From positions 142,038,758 through 142,102,757 of the forward strand of contig NC_090025.1 in NCBI RefSeq assembly GCF_037176765.1: a stretch of DNA of 64,000 nt, written 5' to 3'. Under the pieces are notes generated by a model. It was not told where the DNA came from. It did no database searches and worked only from the letters and a program-made list of their open reading frames with translations. The position numbers and the translations under genes were made by a program. Shown here in pieces: positions 34,790-44,300 of this stretch (position 1 is the stretch's first letter; every line of letters starts with the position of its first letter). The DNA comes from Anolis sagrei (lineage: Eukaryota; Chordata; Lepidosauria; Squamata; Anolidae).

Positions 34790-35960
34790 ATGCTTCATAT
34801 ACAGTTGACTCTCCATATTTGCGGGTGCATCCCTAGATTTCAAAAAAGCGGAGGGACAACCATATACCTGATATACATACCCTGAAGGCAATTGAATACA
34901 CAATGTTTTTAAATATTTTGTGCATGAAATAATATGTGTGTCAACTGAACCACGAGAAAGCAAAACTGTCACTGTCTCAACTACCCATGTGGACAATTTT
35001 GAATTTTGGAATTCTAGATAAGGAATGCTCAACATGTATAAAAAAGAATGTATGCTTAATAGCTTTAGATCTTTTCTGCAGTGTTATCTATGCTGTGCAA
35101 TAGCACATGGTTAACAATCCTGAATGATAAAGTAATGGTTTTAAAGTGCTTAATCTTGGACGGACTGCACCATAGCTTGGAAATGACAATCTGAAATATA
35201 CCTATGAAAAGCCTTTTTCTGTGAGAGGAAAAAGAGGATGACATTTAGCACATAAAATTCTAGTCCCCGCTTAAAATTATTAGAACATAATTAATTTGGA
35301 TAATTGTACCATTTTAGCTGTCATTTTTGTCAAGCCCTTTAAGAAGTCTGTAGAAATGATTAACCAATATCTCACCGTAATATTAATTTGTAGCAAATAT
35401 ATTAACATGGCCAAGTGTTTCAAAGTTATTGCTAAACATCTGTGAAACACTATATATTTCAACCAAATAAATGATCACAGCTGGAGGACTGCAGTAATTG
35501 CAGTGACCTTCATGAAAGATATTCATGAAACAGCTTTAATATTCAGATCTCTGCATTAGTTAACCACAGGGTTGCTATTACTCAGATTTTAAATACATTA
35601 CACTTTTACTTGTATAGTGCTTGTGGACAGGGCTATTCAGTATTACAGTATTATCCTCTCTCTATATATGTATTTTCCTAATCCATGCATTGATAACTTG
35701 TAGACTAAAATGTAAAATCAGCTTTGAAGGTTCAGAATGTACCAGAGAACCCATTCAAAAAGTAGAATGCTAACTTTTGCAGGCATCAGTTAACACTAGG
35801 CATTAAAAATACCTCATTATCCCTTTGTTTCCTGGTCCTCTGTTCAAAGTGCTGATTCTGAAGTTTTATTGTTCCAGGCCATTGAATATTATTTTGCTAA
35901 TCTCTCTGCTGTTTGTATACCTTTAAAGGACAAGTTATGCTTCTTGAAGAATAAATGGCT
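34790..35960. other. Intergenic, with a decayed Tigger-type MITE
   Basis: About 34,800-35,035 (acagttgactctccatattt, ggtgcatccctagatttcaa) looks like a diverged short Tigger-type element. The rest is unassigned and no gene is seen. Confidence 0.35.
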
Positions 35961-35961
35961 T

Positions 35962-36672
35962 AACTACTACTGCTTTATTTTTATACCCCGCCACCATCTC
36001 CCGGAAGGGACTCAAGGCTGCTTACAAGTGGTACCAGACCCAAAATGTACAACAACATTTGTCAACACAAACAAAAAAGAAAATGCAGTATAAAACATAA
36101 TAACATATAGTAGTCAATTATAGCACACTTAAAGCAGCAAGACATAAAAAACAGCGTTTAAACTATATCAAATCAACTTGGCAGCCAGTGAACAGGAGTA
36201 TAATGGACATAATTAAACTAGAGAGGGAGGGGTCTGGGCATGGTATGTGCAAAAAACAGACTGAGGGGCCAGAGTGGGGAGGGGGGCAAAGTGATGGGTA
36301 CAACCTATTCATAAATTGGGCTGGACATTCATGGGCAGGGACTAACTGTCATCAAATCCACACTGGAACATCCAGGTTTTTAATTCCCTGCAGAAGGCAG
36401 GCAGAGTGGGGGCTAGTCTAATCTTCCCGTGGTGGGAGTTCCAGAGCCGTGGGGCAGGCATCATGAAAACCCCCTCTCTCATCCCCACCAACCGTGCTTG
36501 TGATGGTGGCGGGAGTGAGAGGAGGGCCTCTTTAAACCTGCACTGGTTCATAGGGGAAGATGTGATCGCGAAGATAGGCAAGACCCAAACTGCTTAGGGC
36601 TTTGTAGATGATAACCTGCACTTTGAATTAGGACCAGAAGCTTATCGGCAGCCAGAGGAGCTGCTTTACTTA
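35962..36672 (-). mobile_element. L2-type LINE, 3' end
   Basis: The 3' tail is at the left (taccccgccaccatctcccg, cggaagggactcaaggctgc). A minus-strand frame at 36,581-36,342 encodes the ORF2 C-terminal phrases ALLSLPPPSQARLVGMREG and APRLWNSHHGKIRLAPTLP. 5'-truncated and frame-broken. Confidence 0.85.
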
Positions 36673-36679
36673 GAGACCA

Positions 36680-38020
36680 TTGAAATATAGATACAAACCA
36701 TGGAACTGTATACCGTATGATATACCATGAGATAGAATTCCTCTGTTTCCTCACTTTACTTATTCACCATGGAAAATTATTTAAACAATTAGACCAAACT
36801 ATTATTGTTATTTGAAGAAGGAAATCGTGTTTATTGCTTTTTAAGTGAGCTTCATAAGATGACACAGTGTCATTTACACAAATGCATTTAAAATTACCAG
36901 ATCTGATGATGATAGAGACTTATGGTCCAGAATACATATATTTCATGATTAGTATGTGTACTGTAATTTACATAGTTAGCTTACAGCAATAACTAGGAAT
37001 GTGTCATACTATTGTTATGAGGGAACAGATGAGCAGAGCAATCTGTGGCAAACCTAATGGAGACAAAAACAGAGAAGTTCTCATCCTGGTGGGACAGTGA
37101 GACCAATGGTTCTTCAACTTCAAAGAGTTGAAACCAGACAGACTCTGCCACTAGATGAAAGGGAGAGAAAATTCCAAATGACAGCCACAGCTGTTGAAGA
37201 ACTCTCCACAATACACACCATTAGAAAATAGTAACATTTGTGAAAAGTAATGTTCCCATTTCTCAAAGTCTGACTATCTGGCTTTAAGCAGCAACATCAG
37301 CTGGGCATGAAGTAGATCAAAAGTTGATGGAGAAGACCCTAGAGTCTAGAATTAGCTGACAAGTGGCAAGGACTCTCAATTCCTCAGTGTAAAAGATATG
37401 GGTTGGGAATCATACCTGTTTCACTGTGTGTCCTGAAGGAACATTTGGCATGTATTTCCTTAGATACAACAGATATATGGTGGTGCCTGCATTATGGAAT
37501 TCTTAGGCACAGGCATCCTGGCTACTTTTCAAGAGGTTGCTTCAAACAAAAGCATTTCAAATGCTATTGATTTACAATGTGTCCCTCTGTCCCCATGGAT
37601 TTCATTATCCATGGTTTGGGAACATTTTTTAAAAATCCAAAAAGAAAAACTTGATTTTGCCATTTCATATAAGGAACACCATCCTGGAACCAAACCCTAG
37701 CAGACACCAAGGATCCATTGTACATGAAATGTCAAATGGAGGAACTGGGTCGAACTGCTATGTAGAAAATGGCCAGAAGATATTACAATGGTGACACTGT
37801 TGGCATATTCAGCTAACCTCCATGCCCAGGGCTTTGTAACTCTGGCTAGCTGGGGCTTTTCCCTTGATTTCCTGCTATGTTCATATTAAGCAGGATGGCA
37901 GAAACTTGAAATTGGGAGCATTTGGCTAGATAAGCTTGCTACCACAAATGAGTAATCAGCTATGAAATGTTTCATAAACATAGATAAAAGTGGCGAGTCA
38001 GGGTATCTAAATAGTAATAA
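36680..38020. other. Intergenic with Tigger-type MITE
   Basis: About 37,575-37,722 carries atggatttcattatccatgg, tgattttgccatttcatata and tggaaccaaaccctagcaga, a short Tigger-type element shared with 63,795-64,000. No gene recognised. Confidence 0.4.
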
Positions 38021-38023
38021 TAA

Positions 38024-38310
38024 TAGGTAAAGGTAAAGGTTTTGCCATGACATTAAGTCCATTTGTGTCTGACTCTGAGGGTTGGTGCTCATATCCATTT
38101 CTAAGTCTGTAGACACCTCCTAGATCATGTGGCCGGCATGACTGCATGCAGCATCGTTACCTTCCTGCCGGAGTGGTACCTACTGATCTATTCATATTTG
38201 CATGTTTTCGAACTGGCGCTAACTGTGGGAGCTCATCTCGTTCCCCGGATTTGAAGCTTTGACCTTTCGGTCAGCAAGTTCAGCAGCTCAACAGTTTAAC
38301 CACTAACAGC
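38024..38310 (-). mobile_element. Sauria SINE
   Basis: Tail ggtaaaggtaaaggttttgc at the left, body atgatctaggaggtgtctac on the minus strand, decayed tRNA-like head at the right. It is shorter than the others because of internal losses. Confidence 0.85.
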
Positions 38311-38326
38311 TAAGTGGTTTATTATC

Positions 38327-38329
<3 letters not shown>

Positions 38330-38360
<31 letters not shown>

Positions 38361-39058
38361 TATTTCTAGACAGCCCTCTCTCCCTGAGGGGACTCAGGGC
38401 AGTTTACTCATAGGAAAAAAAGGCAAACAGTAAATGCCCTACGTATATACAAACACATAAAAAATAAAAGTAATACATAATAATGAGAATAAACTTATAA
38501 CAAAAGAAATTAACATCAAAATGAAATCAAAGTAAAAATAATCCAATAAGACATGATAACACTCATAACATAAATTAACATTAAAACATGTACCCTATAA
38601 AACAATTAAAATGCATTAGAAAAGGCTATCGCTGGTATTCAGTTAGAGTGTATCTTAGCTGCCATGAGGTGGCATAGGTTAGCCTGCGACCTGATGGCAT
38701 TAATTTAAAGTGTCCTAGTCTTCCTCCTCTTCTTACGCTAAAGTGCATAAGTGCATCTTCAAAAGTTTTTTTAAAGGAGTGGAGGGTGGGGCTGTTTTTA
38801 TTTCTTTAGAGGGAGGAAGTTCCAGAGATGGGGAGGGATCACAGAGAAGGCCCCCTCTCTCGTTCCCACCAGCCACACTTGAGACGGGGTGGGATAGAGA
38901 GTAGGGCCTCCTCTGCTGACCACAGTTCACGAGATGGCCTGTATAGGGAGATGCAAATGGACCTGGACCGTTTAGGGCTTTATAGGTAATGGCCAGCACT
39001 TTGAATTTAGCCTGTAAGCGGACTGGCAACCAGTGGAGCTGCCGTAGCACGGGAGTGG
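38330..39058 (-). mobile_element. L2-type LINE, 3' end, with AAT microsatellite
   Basis: An (AAT)n tract at about 38,327-38,357 precedes the tail tttctagacagccctctctc. The minus-strand frame 39,050-38,733 encodes MLRQLHWLPVRLQAKFKVLA and TYKALNGPGPFASPY, the L2 ORF2 C-terminal region. Inactive. Confidence 0.85.
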
Positions 39059-39059
39059 A

Positions 39060-40020
39060 TGCAATTAATTAAGATTTATCTATAAATACACATGCAGGCC
39101 AAAGATAGACATGGCTATCCACACACAGTCCAGTGGACTTCCATACAATTGTACTTGTTGGCTCACTTGGTTCCTTCTGTGTAACCTGTTTGAAGTTCCC
39201 TAAAGAAGAAAACAAGATCATCTGTCAACAAAGCACTACCATAGGGAAATAAAAACTGCCACATATCTACTCTCCGGGAAGATTGCTCTTTGACTAACGG
39301 AAGGAGTTTAGATACTGATATAGGTGGTGCTTCAGTTGAACTCAATCTTGGACAAAAGTACTTCAGCTTTCCCAGGTTACTAAGGCTCCAGGTAACACTT
39401 TGTGTATTAAAAGCTTCAGATTCAGAACCGGGCTATACATCATCTGACAGATGACAGGCAGAGATGAAATATTTCTTACAAACCTGAATCAACTAGGGGA
39501 TATTTTGTTTTCTGGAATCCTGTATTATTGGCATGAGAAGGGCTTTATTTTATCCTAGCAACTCTAAGGATATAATCGATGAAAACTAGTTAAGATTGGT
39601 ACTTTCGGATATTAAAAAAAATGGACATGATACCTATGACTGTAAACAAACGAATTTGGAGTATGTGTTGGCTCATTTCACACTGTTCACATCAATTCAC
39701 TGACCTGTTAAGTTTACAGCTCCTGGATTTATTTTCTCTATCAGCACCAATGCTATCACTCTGGGAACTTTTTTGGAGAGGTCTCTCTGATAATGAGCCA
39801 ATATAAGTGTCAATTGGATGAGGCATGGGCACATCTTACCAACACATCTGAGCTAAAGCAATTTATGAGGCAGGAATATTATTTCCCATAAATTAAAGAA
39901 TCTAATGTTATCCCAAGTTTATGAATTAGCACTTCATAAACAAACAAATCACCATTTTCCTCATTTGCTGCCTGATCTAGTACCGAATCTGATGTTCTGA
40001 TGAATTGAAGGCTAATGCTG
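39060..40020. other. Intergenic, nothing recognised
   Basis: No gene or repeat family identified. Confidence 0.3.
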
Positions 40021-40027
40021 AAGTTAT

Positions 40028-40186
40028 GAGATTTGTAGACACCTCCAAGGTCGTGTGGCTGGCACGACTGCATGGCGTGCCGTTACCTTCCCGCCGGAAG
40101 GTAACCTATTGATCTACTCACATTTGCATGTTTTCGAATTACTAGGTTGGCAGAAGCTGGGGCTGACAGTGGAAGCTCACGCCGCT
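40028..40186 (-). mobile_element. Sauria SINE fragment, truncated at both ends
   Basis: Contains ggtcgtgtggctggcacgac and catttgcatgttttcgaatt from the SINE body. It stops abruptly at the junction with the tandem array at 40,187. Confidence 0.8.
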
Positions 40187-40965
40187 TTGATTGTAGGTGA
40201 ACTATAAATCCCAGCAACTACAACTCCCAAATGTCAAGGTCTATTTTCCCTAAACTCCACCAGTGCTCACATTTGGGCATATTGAGTATTTGTGCCAAGT
40301 CTGATACAGATCCATCACTGTTTGAGTTCACAGTACTCTCTGGATGTAGGTGAACTACAACTCCAAAACTCAAGGTCAATGCCCACCAAACCCTTCCATT
40401 ATTTTCTGTTGGTCGTGGAGGTTGTGTGCCAAGCTTGGTTCTATTCCACTGCTGATGGAGTCCAAGAATGCTATTTGATTGTAGGTGAACTATAAATCCC
40501 AGCAACTACAACTCCCAAATGTCAAGGTCTATTTTCCCTAAACTCCACCAGTGTTCACATTTGAGCATATTGAGTATTTGTGTCAAGTTTGATCCAGATC
40601 CATCACTGTTTGGGCTCTTAGACTGTAGGTGAACTATAAATCCCAGCAACTACAACTCCCAAATGTCAAGGTCTATTTTCCCTAAACTCCATCAGTGCTC
40701 ACATTTGAGCATATTGAATATTTGTGCCAAGTTTGGTCCAGATCCATCACTGTTTGGGGTCTTTGATTGTAGGTGAACTATAAATCCCAGCAACTACAAC
40801 TCCCAAATGTCAAGGTCTATTTTCCCTAAACTCCACCAGTGTTCACATTTGGGCATATTGAGTATTTGTGCCAAGCTTGATCTAGATCCATCACTGTTTG
40901 GGCTCTTTGATTGTAGGTGAACTATAAATCCCAGCAACTACAACTCCCAAATGACAAAGTCAACC
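40187..40965. repeat. 144-bp tandem array derived from SPIN-like sequence
   Basis: The phrase beginning gattgtaggtgaactataa (or gactgtagg) starts at 40,189, 40,477, 40,621, 40,765 and 40,909. Intervals are 288, 144, 144 and 144. Units two to four have exactly equal lengths and differ by a few substitutions. Each carries cagcaactacaactcccaaa, ggtctattttccctaaactc and cagatccatcactgtttg. The 288 spacing is the natural spacing in related elements (8486-9202), so the 144-bp unit was amplified secondarily. Confidence 0.9.
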
Positions 40966-41196
40966 CCCCCTCCAACCCCACCACTATTCAAATTTGGACC
41001 TATTAGGTATTTGTGCGAATTTTGGTCCAGTGAATGAAAATAGATCCTGCATATCAGATATTTACATGACGATTCCTAACAGTGGTAAAATGATAAGTTA
41101 TGAAGCAGCAACGAAAATAATTTTATAGTTGGGGGTCACCACAACAGGAGGAACTGTATTAAAGGGTTGTGACATTAGGAAGGTTGAGAGCCACTG
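40966..41196 (-). mobile_element. SPIN hAT transposon end
   Basis: On the minus strand it begins CAGTGGCTCTCAACCTTCCT, the SPIN terminal inverted repeat. It then reads ccctttaatacagttcctcc, gttgtggtgacccccaacta, taaaattattttcgttgctg and ggaccaaaattcgcacaaat. This matches the SPIN family as remembered, a hAT transposon with known horizontal transfer among tetrapods including Anolis. The other terminus is missing and replaced by the tandem array. The terminus lies 175 bp upstream of the HELB start codon. Confidence 0.85.
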
Positions 41197-41199
41197 CAT

Positions 41200-41371
41200 G
41201 AAGGTCTCACAGCAGTGTGGATGCTCCCTCCATTTCCGTCGCCCAGAGTGACAGGGCCAGACCGGAAAAGGGTGGCCCCGCCTTCCTCATTGGCGACCCA
41301 ACCGCGTCTCTTTGCACTGAGGAAGGAGGAAGAGGAGGGCCGGGCTGCTTGGAGCGGGAATTGCGAAGGGC
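41200..41371 (+). promoter_or_regulatory. HELB promoter region
   Basis: CpG-rich sequence between the SPIN terminus and the HELB ATG. It contains an ETS-type ccggaa at 41,262-41,267 and an inverted CCAAT box (attgg) at 41,289-41,293. There is no TATA box. Only about 170 bp separate the transposon from the start codon, so distal promoter elements would lie in or beyond SPIN sequence. Confidence 0.6.
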
Positions 41372-44300
41372 ATGGCGCAGGCCGGCGCTTCGGGAAAGAG
41401 CCGCCCGGCTTTTGAGCTGCAGGGGCTGCTGCTGCCGCTGAAAGACGAAGCCGAGGACGACGACGAGGAAGAGGACGACGGCCACGAGGTCGAGCCCTTC
41501 GATGTCGTTTCCGAGGAGTCCAGCCAGCTCCTCAAACCCCCGCGAAGGAGAGGTACAGAGAGAGGGAGAGGGAGAGAGAGAGAGAATGTGGACTCAGATA
41601 ACCCAAAATAATGCAAATATTGTGGGATTTTCTGCTTTGATATTCTGGGTTACATGGCTGTGTGGAAAGTCCCTGAGTCCACATTCGGATATTGTGGGAT
41701 TTTCTGCCTTAATATTCTGGGATATAGGGCTGTGTGGAAGGGCCTCTAGTGCTATGGAATCCTGGGAGTCGTAGTTTGGCGCGCTTTGGGCGAGAAGGCG
41801 AGAGACTTTGCAAAACTACTACTCCCACTATCCTCATGGCACTTAAATTGGCACCCAACTTCATTCACTCCATTGTGTAGATCAGGCATAGGCAAACTTT
41901 GGCCCTCCAGGGGTTTTGGACTTTAACTCCCACCATTCCTAACAGCCTCCAGCCCTTTCCTTTCCTCCCTCAGCAGCATCTACACCAGGCATGGGCAAAC
42001 TTTGACCCTCTAGGTCAGGGGTCCTCATACTTTTTAAACAGAGGGCCAAGTCACAGTCCCCCAAACTGGTAGAGGGCCAGATTATTTATTTATTTATTTA
42101 TTTACTTTGCTTTTATACTGCTGTATCTCAAGCCCGAAGGCGACTCACAGCGGTTCACAAACAGTAAAAACAGTAGAAACAGCAGTGGTTCCATACAACA
42201 TATAACAATTGACTTAACACATTATCCATAAATTACCAATAAGCAATTACAATGCACAATTATTACAAAAAACAACTGTACCCAATCTTCTCATCATCCA
42301 AGCGTAGTCCAGGTTCGTCGTCCATTGTTCCATTCCTATGTTCCATTACCAGATTGCACTAAATTACTCAAACGCCTGCACAAACATCCAGGTCTTCACC
42401 TTTTTGCGGAATACCATTAGAGATGGTGCTAGTCTAATGTCCGTAGGAAGGGCGTTCCACAGCCGAGGAGCCACCACCGAGAAGGCCCTATCTCTCGTCC
42501 CCGCCAGCCGAGCTTGAGAAGCAGGCGGGATCGAGAGCAGGGTCTCCCCAGAAGATCTCAAAGTCCTGGTGGGTTCATAGGCAGAGATGCGGTCGGATAG
42601 GTAGCTTGGGCCGGAACCGTTTAGGGCTTTAAAGGCCAACGCCAGCACTTTGAATTCAGCCCGGTAGCAGATAGGTAGGCAGTGGAGTTGGCGCAACAGG
42701 GGGGTTGTATGCTCCCTGCGCTCCGCTCCTGTTAAAATCATGGCTGCCGAGCGTTGGACTAGTTGGAGCTTCCGAGCTGTCTTCAAAGGCAACCCCACGT
42801 AGAGAGCGTTGCAGTAGTCTAAACGGGATGTAACCAGAGCGTGGACTACCGTGGCCAAGTCAAACTTCCCAAGGTACGGGCGCAGCTGGCGCACAAGCTT
42901 TAGCTGTGCAAATGCTCTCCTGGTCACCGCCGAAACCTGGGGTTCCAGGCTCAGCGATGAGTCCAGGGCCACACCCAAGCTGCGAACCTGCGTCTTCAGG
43001 GGGAGTGCGGCCCGATCCAACACAGGCTGTAACCCTATGCCCTGTTCGGACTTGCGACTGACCAGGAGTACCTCTGTCTTGTCTGGATTCAATTTCAATT
43101 TGTTCGCCCTCATCCAGACCGTCACAGCGGCCAAGCACCGGTTCAGGACCTGGACAGCCTCCTTAGTAGCAGGTGGAAAGGAGTGACAGAGTTGGACATC
43201 ATCCGCGTACAGATGACACCGTACCCCGAAACTCCGGATGATCTCCCCCAGCGGCTTCATGTAGATGTTAAACAACATGGGAGACAATATTGAGCCCTGA
43301 GGAACCCCACAAGACAATGGTTGTGGGGTTGAACAGGTGTCCCCCAACAACACCTTCTGAGATCGACCCTCCAGGAATGACCGGAGCCACTGCAAAACAG
43401 TACCTCCAAGACCCATCCCTGCGAAAAAAAATGAATGAATTCGTATGCATACTGAGTGAATTCCTATGCATACTGCACATATCTCATTTGTAGTGCAAAC
43501 ATTTCTTAAAAACAATACAATAATTAAAATTTTAACAAATACAAACATTAGTATTTCAATGGGAAGTGTGGGCCTGCTTTTGGCTGATGAGATAGCGTTG
43601 TTGTTGTGTGCTGTCAAGTCTTGTCTGATTTAGGTTGACCCTGAGTGAGGGCCGGGTAAACAACATTGGAGGTTCTATCTGCCCCCCCTCCCCGGCCCTG
43701 ATTTGAGGACCCCTGCTCTAGGTGTTTTGGACTTCAACTCCCACAATTCGTAACAAGGAATTGTGGGAGTTGAAGTCCAAAACAGCTGGAGGGCCCAAGT
43801 TTGCCCATGTCTGGTGTAGATGCCAAAGTTTGCCCATGCCTTCCTTCTCTGAATATAGGGATGAATCCAAACCATTATAGTAGTCTGATCCCACTTTATA
43901 AACTGCCAGAGCTGTGTCCTGTGCGATCCTGGGATTTGTAGTTTGGTGAGGCACCTACCCTCCTAGGGCCCTTCTACGCAGCTGTATAAAATCCAGGTTA
44001 TCTTCTTTGAATTGGATTATCTGGCAGTGTTGACTTAAGGCCCTTCCACACAGCAATATATCCCAGAATGTCAAGGCAGAAAATCCCACAGTATCTGAGT
44101 GTGGACTCAGATAACCCAGTTCAAAGCAGACATTGTGGGATTTTCTGCCTTGATATTCTGGGATATAGAGCTATGTGGAAGGGCTCTGGGTTATCTGAGT
44201 CCACACTGCCATATATTCCAGTTCAAAGTAGATAATGTGGAATATTATTCTGCTGTACGGAAGGGACCTCAATCTAGAAAGAGTTTCCAGAACCAAGTAA

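Larger units (their letters stand above)
41883..43813. mobile_element. Outer palindromic hAT MITE of a nested stack
   Basis: The left arm starts caggcataggcaaactttgg at 41,883. A second left-arm copy starts at 41,986, is cut at 42,015 and resumes at 43,716. The right arm ends tttgcccatgtctg at 43,813. The flanks gtgtagat at 41,875-41,882 and 43,814-43,821 are identical 8-bp direct repeats, as expected for hAT. The extra left arm suggests one MITE inserted next to or inside another. The family is that of 24,693-24,883. Confidence 0.75.

Noticed and set aside
40187-40965. CRISPR-like or centromeric array
   Set aside because: Units are directly adjoining 144-bp copies without spacers and derive from transposon sequence. 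The host is a vertebrate.
42364-43617. 417-codon frame as a host gene
   Set aside because: It is L2 LINE reverse transcriptase with a 5' part read from flanking hAT DNA.
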